NCBI GenBank assembly: GCA_018269055.1
Contig: JAFDVI010000031.1
Span: forward strand, 1 to 64,000
DNA length: 64,000 nt
From: Acidobacteriota bacterium
Lineage (GTDB): Bacteria > Acidobacteriota > Blastocatellia > RBC074
Reading direction: 5' to 3'
Under the pieces are notes generated by a model, which searched no databases, was not told the origin of the DNA, and worked only from the letters and a program-made list of their open reading frames with translations. Made by a program: the position numbers and the translations under genes. Position 1 is the stretch's first letter. The number at the start of each line of letters is the position of its first letter. Shown here in pieces: positions 1 through 9,319 of this stretch.

Positions 1-226
1 GACCTTAATTTCCGTACACGCTCTAAGCCACTAAGACTGAACTGAATTCCAGTAATTTGCCAACATCAATTACTACAGAACAAGAAGCCTTTTGTGCATG
101 AGTATGTATCGAAAATTTAGCTGAGGTGTTACATGCTGGTGAGTGAAAACTCCTCACAATTACAGATGGTGGATTGAGAATGAAATAAAATCCTTTGTTA
201 CACAAACACGCCACATCTAAACAAAA

Positions 227-402
227 ATGAAAAAACTTCTTCGCGGAAATCGCGAACTGACCAGAAGCGCCTGAAGGAAATGACAGATGAAGACATTGAT
301 TTTACCGAAATCCCAGAGGTCACGCTGGAAATATTTGCGCGGGCAGTGGTGCGGGGACTTAAACCTGTTCGAGATATAATCAGCCGCGAAAGGAGAATGC
401 GA
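227..402 (+). pseudogene. Possible DUF4415/BrnA-like antitoxin N-terminal remnant
   Basis: From about 259 the frame reads DQKRLKEMTDEDIDFTEIPE and continues to FARAVV, which resembles the N-terminal part of small BrnA/DUF4415-type antitoxins. The only upstream ATG with sensible spacing (227) is in another frame: it runs MKKLLRGNRELT and stops at 272. The two frames meet at a run of six A (230-235); a seventh A would give one open frame from the ATG. The acidic stretch then continues without a stop into the DUF433 gene at 403. It may be a degenerate antitoxin, a sequencing indel, or a slippery start. It could also be nothing more than an open stretch upstream of the DUF433 gene. Confidence 0.35.
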
Positions 403-627
403 ATGTCTGAGTTAATGAAGAGAATCACAGTTAATCCCGAACAATGTGGCGGGCGCCCCTGCATTCGAGGAATGCGGATTCGTGTGATTGACGTGTTGGA
501 TTTGCTAGCTGCCGGATTGACGACAAATGAAGTGTTGGAAGAGTTGCCTGACCTTGAAGCCGAAGACGTTCAAGCCGCTCTACAATATGCTGCGGTTCGA
601 TTGGATCATCCTCGACTAGCCGCCTGA
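403..627 (+). CDS. DUF433 family antitoxin-like DNA-binding protein
   Basis: This 74-residue protein has the DUF433 signature: the opening RITVNPEQCGGRPCIRGMRI, then a helix-turn-helix-like part (VLDLLAAGLTTNEVLEELP) and the EDVQAALQYAA tail. DUF433 proteins are commonly found as antitoxins beside PIN-like DUF5615 proteins, and that partner follows after 10 bases. The start at 403 is chosen because AGGAGA lies 6 bases before it and because the homology begins there; the frame is open further upstream to 280 with a different acidic segment. The likely role is neutralisation of the neighbouring toxin and autorepression of the pair. The family assignment is firm; the antitoxin role is inferred from the pairing. 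Confidence 0.85.
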   Translation: MSELMKRITVNPEQCGGRPCIRGMRIRVIDVLDLLAAGLTTNEVLEELPDLEAEDVQAALQYAAVRLDHPRLAA

Positions 628-637
628 CTTTCCAGCA

Positions 638-979
638 ATGACTATCTGGATTGACGCACAACTTTCCCCAGCCGTAGCCAAATGGATCAGCGATAATTAT
701 CCGGTTCAGGCTGTTGCGTTACGCGAGCTTGGTTTGAGAGACGCTAGCGACCGCCAAATCTTTGAAGCCGCCAAACAGGCCGGAGCAGTCGTAATGACTA
801 AAGACAGTGACTTCGTCGAATTGGTCAACCGCTATGGCTCGCCGCCACAAGTGATCTGGTTGATATGCGGCAACACTTCAAACGCGCGACTCAAACAAAT
901 TCTGATTTCTACCTTGTCACAAGCGATTGATCTGCTCCGCGCAGGAGAATCGTTGGTAGAAATTGCCTCGCCAAATTGA
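638..979 (+). CDS. DUF5615 family PIN-like protein (putative toxin)
   Basis: The 113-residue protein begins MTIWIDAQLSP, the usual start of DUF5615 PIN-like proteins, where Asp6 is the first acidic metal ligand. It continues with the ELGLRDASDRQIFEAA segment and MTKDSDFVELV, which carries further acidic residues. These proteins have a reduced PIN fold and are predicted RNases of type II toxin-antitoxin pairs. It lies 10 bases after the DUF433 gene in the same orientation, so the two are probably co-transcribed and co-translated. The length is normal for the family and the gene looks intact. The enzyme activity is predicted from the family, not shown. Confidence 0.85.
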   Translation: MTIWIDAQLSPAVAKWISDNYPVQAVALRELGLRDASDRQIFEAAKQAGAVVMTKDSDFVELVNRYGSPPQVIWLICGNTSNARLKQILISTLSQAIDLLRAGESLVEIASPN

Positions 980-1002
980 AACCACACAGATTAATCATAA
1001 CC

Positions 1003-2094
1003 TCAATGCCGCCCGATCAACGGCAAAATCAATTCCACCAGAATCAACACCACGATGATGACCTCCAGCGTCTGGCTCTGCGCCGTATGAAGTCGGTCGG
1101 TCATCAGGTCGTAAAAGTCCGAAACGATTTCCAATTTGCGAGAAATCGTTGTTTCCCATTCCTGCAAGTAAAACCGTTTGGCCGCTGCCGAATGCAGTCG
1201 AGCCAGATACAAATCTCCAACCAACTTCAAGGCGTTTTCCACGCGTTCCGCCAACAACGCGGATTCCAGTTTCAGTTCGGCTAAATCTTCAATGGCTTTG
1301 CGATAGGGCCTGCGCAGTGGAATCGGCCATTCGATGCGTTTGCGAACCAGGCCGCCGTATTCGGCAATTCGTTTGTCCAATTGGCGGTCAATGTAGCGCG
1401 CTTCCAGCAATTCCACGTTCAGCAGTTCCAGCACGTTGGCCGTGTCTTCGTAATCCGGGTCGTAAATCACCCCGGCGTTCCAATCCACCAACGTCACGTC
1501 TTGTTCGTAATAGCTGATGCGTTGAGCAAGGGCTTCATCCTGCTGCATCGGGCTGAGCTTCTGTTTTTCAAAGCGCAAGGTTTGCGCCAGCGTAGCTCGA
1601 TGACTGGCGATCAAGTCTTCGGCGGTCATCGGTTCGTCCAGCTTTTCGAGTACGAACAGGTAATAATCTTCGACCAAATCGGCCAGTCGTGGGCGCACAA
1701 TCGCCGGTTCGATTTTCAACATCAAGGCTTTGACTTGTTCTTTGGCGTGCGCTTCCAGGTTCAAGCCGTACAGATCGGCGCTCAGTTGCGGCAATTGGTC
1801 CAGAGAAAGAGCTTCGCCTGTCGCCAGGTTCCAGCGATAGGTGATGCTTACCGCGCCAAAATCGAACACCGTCGCGTGAACGGTTCCCGGCGAAGCGAAA
1901 TGCCCGGTGGCAATTCCCAGATGAAGAATTTGCGGCGGCCTGGTGTACTGCAAATACATCGGCGTCTGTTTTTTGCGCGACAAAGGTTGAATGGGCGTTG
2001 TCGCCATTATCGCGCTCAATCGTTCCAGCGAAACTTCGTACCCGACATCGAAGGCGAACATCGCCACCACCTGACCTTGCAAGATTCGCGTCAT
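1003..2094 (-). CDS. DUF155/RMD1 family membrane-anchored protein
   Basis: This protein of about 363 residues matches the DUF155 (RMD1/Sif2-like) family. The N-terminal half carries the globular domain (FDFGAVSITYRWNL, then the KALMLKIEPAIVRPRL region), the middle is helical and charged (YEDTANVLELLNVELLEARY), and the C-terminus is one hydrophobic helix (LEVIIVVLILVELILPLIG) preceded by DFYDLMTDRLHTAQSQ, the usual ending of the family. It is probably a tail-anchored membrane protein of unknown biochemical function; yeast homologues are mitochondrial. ATG codons exist at 2100 and 2094; 2094 is preferred because GAGG then lies 6 bases upstream. It converges on the toxin-antitoxin pair and has no obvious operon partner. 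Confidence 0.8.
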   Translation of the reverse strand: MTRILQGQVVAMFAFDVGYEVSLERLSAIMATTPIQPLSRKKQTPMYLQYTRPPQILHLGIATGHFASPGTVHATVFDFGAVSITYRWNLATGEALSLDQLPQLSADLYGLNLEAHAKEQVKALMLKIEPAIVRPRLADLVEDYYLFVLEKLDEPMTAEDLIASHRATLAQTLRFEKQKLSPMQQDEALAQRISYYEQDVTLVDWNAGVIYDPDYEDTANVLELLNVELLEARYIDRQLDKRIAEYGGLVRKRIEWPIPLRRPYRKAIEDLAELKLESALLAERVENALKLVGDLYLARLHSAAAKRFYLQEWETTISRKLEIVSDFYDLMTDRLHTAQSQTLEVIIVVLILVELILPLIGRH

Positions 2095-2200
2095 AACCAT
2101 CCTCAGAGTTGGAAATGGGGTTCACGGGCAGAATGAGCCATCCGGAACAAAGCCGCAAGCTTTCTCCCAGACGTAATGAAGGCAGGCGAAAACAGAAAAT

Positions 2201-2302
2201 GCTGCTTCAGAAATGATGATGATCTCCGGGACGCTGGCCAGGACTTTTGGGAGTCGGCTTTGACGCGTAGTGGCAGTTGGCCATCATCATTTCTGTAGCA
2301 GC
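2201..2302. repeat. Inverted repeat with 21-base arms
   Basis: The arm at 2201-2221 (gctgcttcagaaatgatgat...) and the arm at 2282-2302 are inverted copies with 20 of 21 positions complementary, separated by 60 bases. The single mismatch is at the seventh base. The loop encodes nothing recognisable. It could be the ends of a small non-autonomous mobile element or a large cruciform or RNA hairpin. No flanking target-site duplication was found by eye. Confidence 0.6.
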
Positions 2303-2313
2303 ACCAAACAGGG

Positions 2314-2350
2314 AAAAAGAGCGCAAGTTGCCCAAAAACCTGCGCTCTTT
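2314..2350 (-). terminator. Terminator-like hairpin downstream of the Crp gene
   Basis: Perfect 10-base arms at 2316-2325 and 2341-2350 (AAAGAGCGCA and its complement) enclose a 15-base loop. Read on the minus strand the hairpin is followed by a run of five T, as in an intrinsic terminator. It lies about 320 bases after the stop of the Crp gene, so it could end the 8.2-2.7 kb operon. Confidence 0.5.
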
Positions 2351-2667
2351 AACGGTGAATGAGAGCGAATCGGCGGCTCTCTTTGGCTGAGTAAGGTTAT
2401 GGCTGTCATCCCTCTGGCTGAGAACTCGATCAAACTCGAACTCTGTCGAACCGATCAATGCACCCAAGCCAAATCCCAATCCGAAATGTTGAATTTCTGT
2501 TTGCCTCGTAACCTCTTCTCGACGCGCGCAATGTAAACGAGAAGCAGGTTCGACGCTGCGACGCCGGTCACAGCTAAGCTGTGAGATCAGTCACAGGGAA
2601 TGCCGAAGGATGGGGATGCGGGATGAATTTTCACATTCAGCGTTGATCATTCCGAATTCATCATTCT

Positions 2668-3366
2668 TTAGCAGCGTTTGGCCAAGGCTTGCGGATTATG
2701 AATGGTGATGTGGTATTGGCGATTCACAGACAAATAACCGCGTTCTTTGTACGCGACGATAACTTTGTTGATGTGTTCGCGCGAAGCTCCGATCAAAGCT
2801 GCGATATCGCCTTGTGTCAGGCGGATGGGAATGTGTGTGTCTCCATTCGGCTGGGATTGGCCGTAACGGTCGGCAAAGGCGACAAGCTGGCGCGCGACGC
2901 GATTTTCGACTTCCAACCGCGCCAGCGAGCGAATTTGGTCATCAGCCATTCTCAACCGTGCGGACAAAATGCAGGCCAGATTGTAGGTCAGTCGTGGCAT
3001 CGTCAGTAAGTACCGATGAAACGTCGTTCGATCCATCCACAAAACTTCAGTTTTTTCCATGGTGATGACGCTGGCCGAGCGCATCGGTTGATCAAGCGCG
3101 CTCATTTCGCCGACGATTTCTCCGGGACCCAGAATCGTCAAAATGACTTCCGAGCCGTCTTCGGATTCCGCACAAACCTTGACCGTGCCGTTGAGCAGGA
3201 AGTAGACCACTTCGCCAGCCTGTTCGGCCGTCATCATCATCGCGCCGGATGTAAATGATTTGCGGCGCAACTGCTGAGACATTTCCTGCAACTGCACTTC
3301 GGTCAACTCGCGAAACAAAGCCAGGTTGCTGATGGTGTCGGAAAGATTTTCAGTCTGGAAGCTCAT
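2668..3366 (-). CDS. Crp/Fnr family transcriptional regulator
   Basis: The 232-residue protein has an N-terminal cyclic-nucleotide-binding fold (about 15-130; GSEVILTILGPGEIVGEMSA is the core motif) and a C-terminal winged helix (about 150-225). The helix-turn-helix reads RLTQGDIAALIGASREHINKV, typical of HTH_CRP. It has no Fnr-type cysteine cluster, and the binding pocket lacks the classic cAMP-binding Arg-Ser pair, so the ligand is unknown. It sits 15 bases after the stop of the ATPase-WD40 gene on the same strand and is probably the third gene of that operon. A paralogue with the same layout lies at 31348-32148. Confidence 0.9.
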   Translation of the reverse strand: MSFQTENLSDTISNLALFRELTEVQLQEMSQQLRRKSFTSGAMMMTAEQAGEVVYFLLNGTVKVCAESEDGSEVILTILGPGEIVGEMSALDQPMRSASVITMEKTEVLWMDRTTFHRYLLTMPRLTYNLACILSARLRMADDQIRSLARLEVENRVARQLVAFADRYGQSQPNGDTHIPIRLTQGDIAALIGASREHINKVIVAYKERGYLSVNRQYHITIHNPQALAKRC

Positions 3367-3381
3367 CTTCGGGGGGAATTT

Positions 3382-6300
3382 TCATTCACGGCGCGCCAAT
3401 TTGCCAGCCGGATTGATTTGCGCCGAAACTTCCCTTTCCGTCGCAGCGCGCCAAAGCCTGACCGTTTGATCGTCACTTCCCGAAGCAAGCCACTTGCCGT
3501 CAGCAGAAAATGCCAACGACCAAACCTCTTTTTGATGGCCGCTCAACGTCATCAATTCCAAGCCTCTGCTTACGTCCCAAATCTTGATCAAATTATCCCT
3601 GCCGGCAGTCGCCAGTCGTTTGCCGTCAGGTGAAAATCGGACAGCCATTACGGCGTTTGCGTGGCCAGTCAGCGTTTTGAGTTCCTGCCCGGTCGCCACA
3701 TCCCACAACCGTACAGTGCGGTCTGTGCTGCCCGAAGCCAGCAGTTTTCCATCCGGCGAAAAGCTCACGGAATTCACCGTCCAACTGTGATTGCGAAGCG
3801 TTTTCAGCGATTGCCCTGTTGTCGCATCCCAAAGAATGATGGTTTTATCGTTACTGGCCGAAGCGAGCATTTTTCCGTCAGGGGAATACGAAACTGATTG
3901 GACATACCCCGTATGCCCCTGAAGCGCTGTGAGTTGTTTCCACGTAACGGCATCAAATAAATGGATTGATCGATCTCCGCTGCCAACAGCCAAAGTTTTC
4001 CCGTTGGGGGAAAACGCCAGGGACAGGATCTGCCCTACTCCCGTGAGCGAGACGATTTCTTTACCATCGGCAAGATCCCAAATTTTTACCGATCGTCTCT
4101 GATCAACGAATGCCACTCTGCGCCCTTCGGGTGAAAAGACCACTGAGCTGCCGCCACCAATCAATTCGAGAACCTGCTTTCCCGTGTCAGGCTCCCAGAG
4201 TTTGATCGTATTCTTCACGCTGCCTGTCGCCAATAACTTGCCGTTCGACGAAAACGCGGTAGTCCACACTCCCGGCAAGACATCAATACCGGGTTTCAGT
4301 TCCTGGAAAGTAGCCGTGTCCCAAAGACTAATTCCCCCGTCAATACAGGCTACAGTCAAATTGGTTCCGTCAGGCGCGAAAATTACTGACGTGATGTTGC
4401 CGGTAAAATTGTTGAAGGTGGCCAAGTTTTTTCCTGTAGCAACCGACCATAGTTTGGCGGTTCTGTCTTCGCCACCGGTCGCAAGGAATTTCCCATCCGG
4501 GGAAAAGGCTAGAGATAAAAGGTTTGCGGAATGGGCATTCAAAACCCGTTCCTGGCGCGTAGCCAATTCCCAAATACTGACGGTTCCTCCCCAACCTCCG
4601 GCAACCAATAATTTGCCATCCGGGGAGAAGGCTACAGAACTCACTTGTCGCGGATATGGCAGCGTATACAAAAGCTGTTGGTGAGCCACGTCCCAAACTT
4701 TGACTGTTTTATCGTGACTTCCTGAAGCCAGTTTAGAGCCGTCCGGGGAAAAGGCCACGGACTTTACGCGCTCGGTGTGCCCTTTGAGCGTGGCAAGTTC
4801 CCGCTCAGTTGCTACATCCCAAATTCTGACAGCCCCATCGAAATTGGCGGTGGCAAGCGTTTTGTTATCCGGCGAAAAGACTAAACCTAGAGTGCCCCTT
4901 AGCTGATTCTGGCGAATGATTTTTCCTTGCCCAGTCTGGTTGTTCCAGAGCTTGATGGTGCCTTCAGAATCTCCTGTGGCCAGCCATTGCCCGTCCGGTG
5001 AGTAAGCCACTGACATCACTCCGCCTGTGTATCCATCAAGCGTTTTCAACTCTCGTCCTGTACGCCCATCCAAAATCCTGACTTCCTGAGTTCGACGGCT
5101 CATTGCCAGACGTTCGCCATCCGGCGAATACGCCAACGAAACCTCACCTGTCCATGACATAGATTGGCGTGAGAAACTCGGTCCACAACAGCGCTGCCAC
5201 AAGTAATACCACTCAAACCCGCGCATATCCGTCTGGCCGGACGACGGAACATAATTCAGCAACAACTGCCGGACACGCCCGAAATTGTTTTCCTTTACGG
5301 CCTGCTGCGCCAGATTCATCTGGGAGGCGTACAGCAACCAGCGATTATCTTCTTCCTGCTTCAACGCCAAATTACGCTGTTCTTCAGCCTCTGCCTGTTT
5401 TTGTTCGGCAATGTTTTTTTGGTCATCTGCGATCTGTCGCTGCGCATCGGCTTCGGCTTTTTGCTGCTCCGCAACCTGCCGCTGATCGCGCGCTTCCGTC
5501 AGAGCAAGTTGCAATTGGGCGGCGCTTCGATCTGCGCGCTTTGCTTCTTCCCTGGCCAGACTTCGTTCTCGCCAGGCCACGAACACAAGGGCAGCCATGA
5601 TCGCGACAACCAAGGATGCCACGGCCGTCGCGCGTACGACACCTCGGCGGAACGCAGCGCGCTGCCGACGTGCTTCCGCGTCAGGTAAATTCGCTTTGAT
5701 CCATTCGCGGTCAAAGACGCGGGCGTAAATGCGATTGCGCGGCTTCAGGCGACCGGTTTCTACGCGCACGATGCCGGATAATCGCAACACGTTCGTCAAC
5801 GAATTGGCCTCATCGTCGAGCACCTGTTTGCCTCGATATACCTGTTCGTACAGATGCAAAATTTCCGGCAAATCAACATCGCCGTGCAACACTCGTTCGC
5901 GGACAAACAGCAAATTGTCGTCGCGTTCCTGCGCGCGCGAAGAAAAGAAAAGCTCTTCGCACAAATGATCAACCGTTGAATGGTCAGTGACTCGGTGGTC
6001 AGTTTCAGCCAAAGCCCGGCAAAGCCGTTGGGTCAAATACGGATGCCCACCCGTCCAGTAATGAATGCATTTGAGCAATGCCTGACTGTGTTCGTCATCG
6101 TTCAACCCGCGCGCCAATGACAAGGCTTCGGTTTCTGTGAAATCCTGAAGTTCGATCCGTTCGCCGATGTTGAATGGCGTCGTGCGCGGATCGCGGATCA
6201 AGTCCGACGGCGAAGCGACTCCAAGCAAGCAAAACGTCAATCGTTCCAACTCTTCATCTTCGGTGCGGCGGTTGTAAAACGCACGAATGGCCGCGAAAAA

Positions 6301-6774
6301 TTCGTCGGTGGAAAACGGCAAGCTGAGCACGGCGTCAATTTCATCAATAAAAATCACCGCCGAGGCTCCGTGCTGGAGATAACGCGGCAAGATGATTTCT
6401 CGGATGGCCCGCATCCAACGTTGTACTGGACTGAGTTCCTTGTTCGCGCGCCAGAATTCGATCAATTCTTCTTCCAGTTCCAGTTGAACGGCCAACTGCT
6501 CCAACAAACCGCGATACCATTGTTCGGCGGCCAGGTTCTGGCCAATGGCCGTCAAATCCAGGATCGCGACGCCCCAGCCTTCTTCACGCAATTGCATCGC
6601 CGAGCGCACCATCAAGCTGGATTTGCCCATCTGCCGTGAGGTGAGTACATAACAGAATTTTCCCTGCCTGATCGCCGCAAGCAGTTCGCTGTCTGCGCGC
6701 CGCACCACGTAACAATTTGCATCGCGCCGCAGCGTTCCTCCGGTCACATAAAATTCTGTCAATAGGCTGCTCAT
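3382..6774 (-). CDS. AAA-like ATPase domain with WD40 repeats
   Basis: This 1130-residue protein has four parts. Residues 1-360 form an AAA_35-type ATPase, with the P-loop in [10 protein letters not shown] near residue 50 and Walker [12 protein letters not shown]. One membrane helix follows (about 385-405, [20 protein letters not shown]), then a Glu/Gln-rich coiled coil (about 410-480). Last come 14 WD40 repeats (about 510-1120, each with an FSPDGxxLA-like strand), enough for two seven-bladed propellers. The layout suggests a membrane-anchored signalling or scaffold ATPase whose propellers bind a partner. Its start overlaps the stop of the upstream wHTH-ATPase by four bases (ATGA), so the two are translationally coupled, and both carry related ATPase domains. 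The partner and the signal are unknown. Confidence 0.85.
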   Translation of the reverse strand: MSSLLTEFYVTGGTLRRDANCYVVRRADSELLAAIRQGKFCYVLTSRQMGKSSLMVRSAMQLREEGWGVAILDLTAIGQNLAAEQWYRGLLEQLAVQLELEEELIEFWRANKELSPVQRWMRAIREIILPRYLQHGASAVIFIDEIDAVLSLPFSTDEFFAAIRAFYNRRTEDEELERLTFCLLGVASPSDLIRDPRTTPFNIGERIELQDFTETEALSLARGLNDDEHSQALLKCIHYWTGGHPYLTQRLCRALAETDHRVTDHSTVDHLCEELFFSSRAQERDDNLLFVRERVLHGDVDLPEILHLYEQVYRGKQVLDDEANSLTNVLRLSGIVRVETGRLKPRNRIYARVFDREWIKANLPDAEARRQRAAFRRGVVRATAVASLVVAIMAALVFVAWRERSLAREEAKRADRSAAQLQLALTEARDQRQVAEQQKAEADAQRQIADDQKNIAEQKQAEAEEQRNLALKQEEDNRWLLYASQMNLAQQAVKENNFGRVRQLLLNYVPSSGQTDMRGFEWYYLWQRCCGPSFSRQSMSWTGEVSLAYSPDGERLAMSRRTQEVRILDGRTGRELKTLDGYTGGVMSVAYSPDGQWLATGDSEGTIKLWNNQTGQGKIIRQNQLRGTLGLVFSPDNKTLATANFDGAVRIWDVATERELATLKGHTERVKSVAFSPDGSKLASGSHDKTVKVWDVAHQQLLYTLPYPRQVSSVAFSPDGKLLVAGGWGGTVSIWELATRQERVLNAHSANLLSLAFSPDGKFLATGGEDRTAKLWSVATGKNLATFNNFTGNITSVIFAPDGTNLTVACIDGGISLWDTATFQELKPGIDVLPGVWTTAFSSNGKLLATGSVKNTIKLWEPDTGKQVLELIGGGSSVVFSPEGRRVAFVDQRRSVKIWDLADGKEIVSLTGVGQILSLAFSPNGKTLAVGSGDRSIHLFDAVTWKQLTALQGHTGYVQSVSYSPDGKMLASASNDKTIILWDATTGQSLKTLRNHSWTVNSVSFSPDGKLLASGSTDRTVRLWDVATGQELKTLTGHANAVMAVRFSPDGKRLATAGRDNLIKIWDVSRGLELMTLSGHQKEVWSLAFSADGKWLASGSDDQTVRLWRAATEREVSAQINPAGKLARRE

Positions 6775-8174
6775 AGAAAATGGCGCTTCAGATAGGTTTC
6801 ATACAACCGGCAACGAAGCCTGGCATTCCGCGCCGAATCTCCTACCACCACACCCGCGCTACGCAACCGGTAAAAACTTTCCTCAGTCGGACAGGGCTGC
6901 CCTTGCAACAATCCGCGCACCACATCACACAGCGCCGCGTCCTGTTGCAAAGAAATCAACAGCCGTCGCAGGTGGTCTCCAAATGGTCCTTCGTCACGGT
7001 CAGCCTCCACTTCCAAAGCCTCAAGACTCTTTTCCTGCAAAGTCATTTCGTGCAACCCGCAACGCACCAGGTATGGGTGCCCGCCCACCAACATGAAAAA
7101 CCGTTCGATTTCAGGCTCGCCCAAAAGCGAACCGTAACGAAGATTGAGTTCTGCAACCTGATCGAGCGAGAAATCTTCCAAGGTCAGACGGGTTCCAACA
7201 TTGAACGGTGATTGATGCACGTCGGTAATGAACAAATGAGCTTCTGTGGCGTAAGCCATCGCCAGCGTCAATCGCCGCCAAGGCCCTGCCGGATCAAGCG
7301 AACGCGCGTTATGCCACGACCGAAAGAGTCCAAAAATTTCGCTGGCGAACGCACAAGTGAACAACCGATCAACTTCATCCAGCCCCCAAACCAGCGATGG
7401 GATGTTTTGCGCCAGCACTTCGCGCCGCATATAGCGCGCAAAGTTCATGCTTGGCCCCAAATCTTCGTCCCAGAGTTGATCCGGCGAACCGGGAAGCTCC
7501 AACTGATCCGCCAGCGATTTCGCCAGCATTCGCAACAGCGATTCGACCGAAGCCAGATGCGAAGCATTGAGCATTTGAAAATCTGTCAAAGCCACTCGCG
7601 CGCCGTCTTGCCGCGCTCGTTGCAGGCTGCGCGCCAGCAAGGAAGTCTTCCCCACCTGTCGCGCGCCTTTGACCAGCACAATGCTGTCGCCGCGTTCGAC
7701 CGCCGCCTGGAAATCGGTATCGGTTTTGCGTTCAATGTAAAACCGCGAATGCAAGGGAACTGCTCCGCCAACGGGTTCCAGTCTGGGGTTCAATTCGGAG
7801 GAAACAGAATTTCGCGGTGATTGATCCTCGGCATTTCCATTTCCCGTTGTTTGGCGCACCTCGGCGACAAAACTATATCCACGCCCGGGAATGGTAACGA
7901 TGAAATTATGGTCTTCAGGAGTCTCGCCTAAGGCTCGCCGCAAAGCGAAGATATGAACGCTGAGATTGCCTTCTTCAACAAAACTGTCCGGCCAGACCAA
8001 CTTTAACAAATCATCTTTGCCGAGCACCTTGCCTGCGTGTTCGACCAGCACAGAGAGCAAATCGAAATCTTTCGATTTCAACATCACGACTTCTCCGTCG
8101 CGCAACAACAACCGTTTGCTGGCGTCCAGCCGAAAATTGCCAAAGTCGTAAATCTGTGGGGATGACTGGCTCAT
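6771..8174 (-). CDS. Winged-helix (OmpR-type) transcriptional regulator fused to an AAA-like ATPase domain
   Basis: Residues 1-105 are an OmpR/PhoB-type winged helix ([20 protein letters not shown], then [16 protein letters not shown] and [10 protein letters not shown]), as in CadC/ToxR-like regulators. After a linker, residues 145-460 form an AAA_35-like ATPase with P-loop [16 protein letters not shown] and Walker B-like [13 protein letters not shown]. There is no receiver domain or membrane helix. It probably couples nucleotide state or partner binding to transcription. The first ATG in frame (8174) is taken as the start; a TTG lies 21 bases further upstream. The stop overlaps the start of the ATPase-WD40 gene. 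It heads an operon of two ATPases and a Crp regulator, an all-regulatory unit. Confidence 0.85.
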   Translation of the reverse strand: MSQSSPQIYDFGNFRLDASKRLLLRDGEVVMLKSKDFDLLSVLVEHAGKVLGKDDLLKLVWPDSFVEEGNLSVHIFALRRALGETPEDHNFIVTIPGRGYSFVAEVRQTTGNGNAEDQSPRNSVSSELNPRLEPVGGAVPLHSRFYIERKTDTDFQAAVERGDSIVLVKGARQVGKTSLLARSLQRARQDGARVALTDFQMLNASHLASVESLLRMLAKSLADQLELPGSPDQLWDEDLGPSMNFARYMRREVLAQNIPSLVWGLDEVDRLFTCAFASEIFGLFRSWHNARSLDPAGPWRRLTLAMAYATEAHLFITDVHQSPFNVGTRLTLEDFSLDQVAELNLRYGSLLGEPEIERFFMLVGGHPYLVRCGLHEMTLQEKSLEALEVEADRDEGPFGDHLRRLLISLQQDAALCDVVRGLLQGQPCPTEESFYRLRSAGVVVGDSARNARLRCRLYETYLKRHFL

Positions 8175-8449
8175 AACTCGAAACAGAAAAAACAAGAAAC
8201 ATTAACCGGCTCGCTAAGGACATTTAAGCACATGCACGAATAAAGTCTTCCTTGAGTCAGATCGGCGGAAACGCTGAAGACGCTCGACTTTTCTCCTTGC
8301 TCGCACAGCTTATGGTCTTCGATCTGTCGTAATTGGGTAGCGCAGATTCTAAGCCCGGCTATGCGAACAGGGCAATCTGAAACTGCGCGGCGTTCTCGGC
8401 CGTAAGCTTCAACTTCAAATAATGACTTTCAGCTTTAGGAGATTAGCAT

Positions 8450-9178
8450 ATGAAAAAGGTTCTACTTACTCTCGGCATATCGATTTCTTTTATCAGTTTG
8501 ATTGGCCAGACACCTTCTTCGACAAAAGAGTTAGCCCAATCCCCCAAATCATGCTTCGCTGTAAGCTTTTCTTCTCCGGGACAATTTTTGCAATCACCAA
8601 TCTCTTTGACGCCTGGAAATGGAGTTGTCATTGGCGGCGTAAATTTCAATGTTCCAACACGCAATCTCACGATCATCAAAAACACGCTTCAGGGCGGAGC
8701 CACCGGGAACATCATTTCAACCCCGCAACAAAACTTGAATCAAGAGTTCGCTGCGGCCCAGTTAAGTCTCATCAAAGCAGGCGGACTTTCCTCTCCAACA
8801 GTCTTCAGCGCGCTGAATAATCCTATTATTTGTTATGGGGTTAATCTTCCTGACCCGGTAACGCTGAGCAATGGAGTCACCATATCATCCGGCACAACAC
8901 TTAGGGATTTCCTTGATCAAACGCGGTTGACCGTCATTGATTCAAAGCGATTTATTGATGCGCCAGTACTCGCATATCTTCTCAGACTTTTCCCATGCAA
9001 CTCTGCAAGAAGTGGGGGACGCCCTTCACCACCTAATCCTAATTGCCCATTTGATTTTGGTGGTTCACCAATAACCTGCTGCGCCGCCGGAGGGCGATGT
9101 GTTACACGTTCCTGCCCTTCCGGAAATGCCAAGTGTGGTCCTGTACTGAACGGAATCCCCACAGTACTCTGCGAATAA
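8450..9178 (+). CDS. Secreted Cys-rich protein of unknown function
   Basis: The 242-residue protein starts with a clear signal peptide (MKKVLLTLGISISFISLIGQ) after TAGGAGA at good spacing. The middle part is rich in Ser, Thr, Asn and Gly without recognised motifs. The last 45 residues, after a Pro-rich linker (GGRPSPPNPNC), contain seven cysteines (CPFDFGG, CCAAGGRC, SCPSGNAKC, VLCE), suggesting a compact disulfide-bonded domain. It lies between the divergent wHTH operon and a downstream Ser/Thr kinase on the same strand. No homologous family is recognised; export to the periplasm or cell surface is inferred from the signal peptide. Confidence 0.7.
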   Translation: MKKVLLTLGISISFISLIGQTPSSTKELAQSPKSCFAVSFSSPGQFLQSPISLTPGNGVVIGGVNFNVPTRNLTIIKNTLQGGATGNIISTPQQNLNQEFAAAQLSLIKAGGLSSPTVFSALNNPIICYGVNLPDPVTLSNGVTISSGTTLRDFLDQTRLTVIDSKRFIDAPVLAYLLRLFPCNSARSGGRPSPPNPNCPFDFGGSPITCCAAGGRCVTRSCPSGNAKCGPVLNGIPTVLCE

Positions 9179-9319
9179 CTCAGGCTTTTCAATCATCTAT
9201 ACTGTTGGCTGTGGGTAAAGATTGTCATTATCTTCGTGGCGGTTCATTGTTCTTTCGGATATTGTTTACGTGTTGTCGAAATAGACGCAGACGTTGTTCC
9301 TTACGTAAACGGTATCCGT

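Larger units (their letters stand above)
2095..2667. other. 573-base intergenic region with two inverted repeats, no convincing gene
   Basis: Between the DUF155 gene and the Crp gene no open frame has homology or a good ribosome binding site. The region holds a long inverted repeat (2201-2302) and a terminator-like hairpin (2316-2350), listed separately. The minus strand across the first repeat could encode a 27-residue peptide starting MMMANCHYASK, but there is no support for it being made. Confidence 0.6.
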
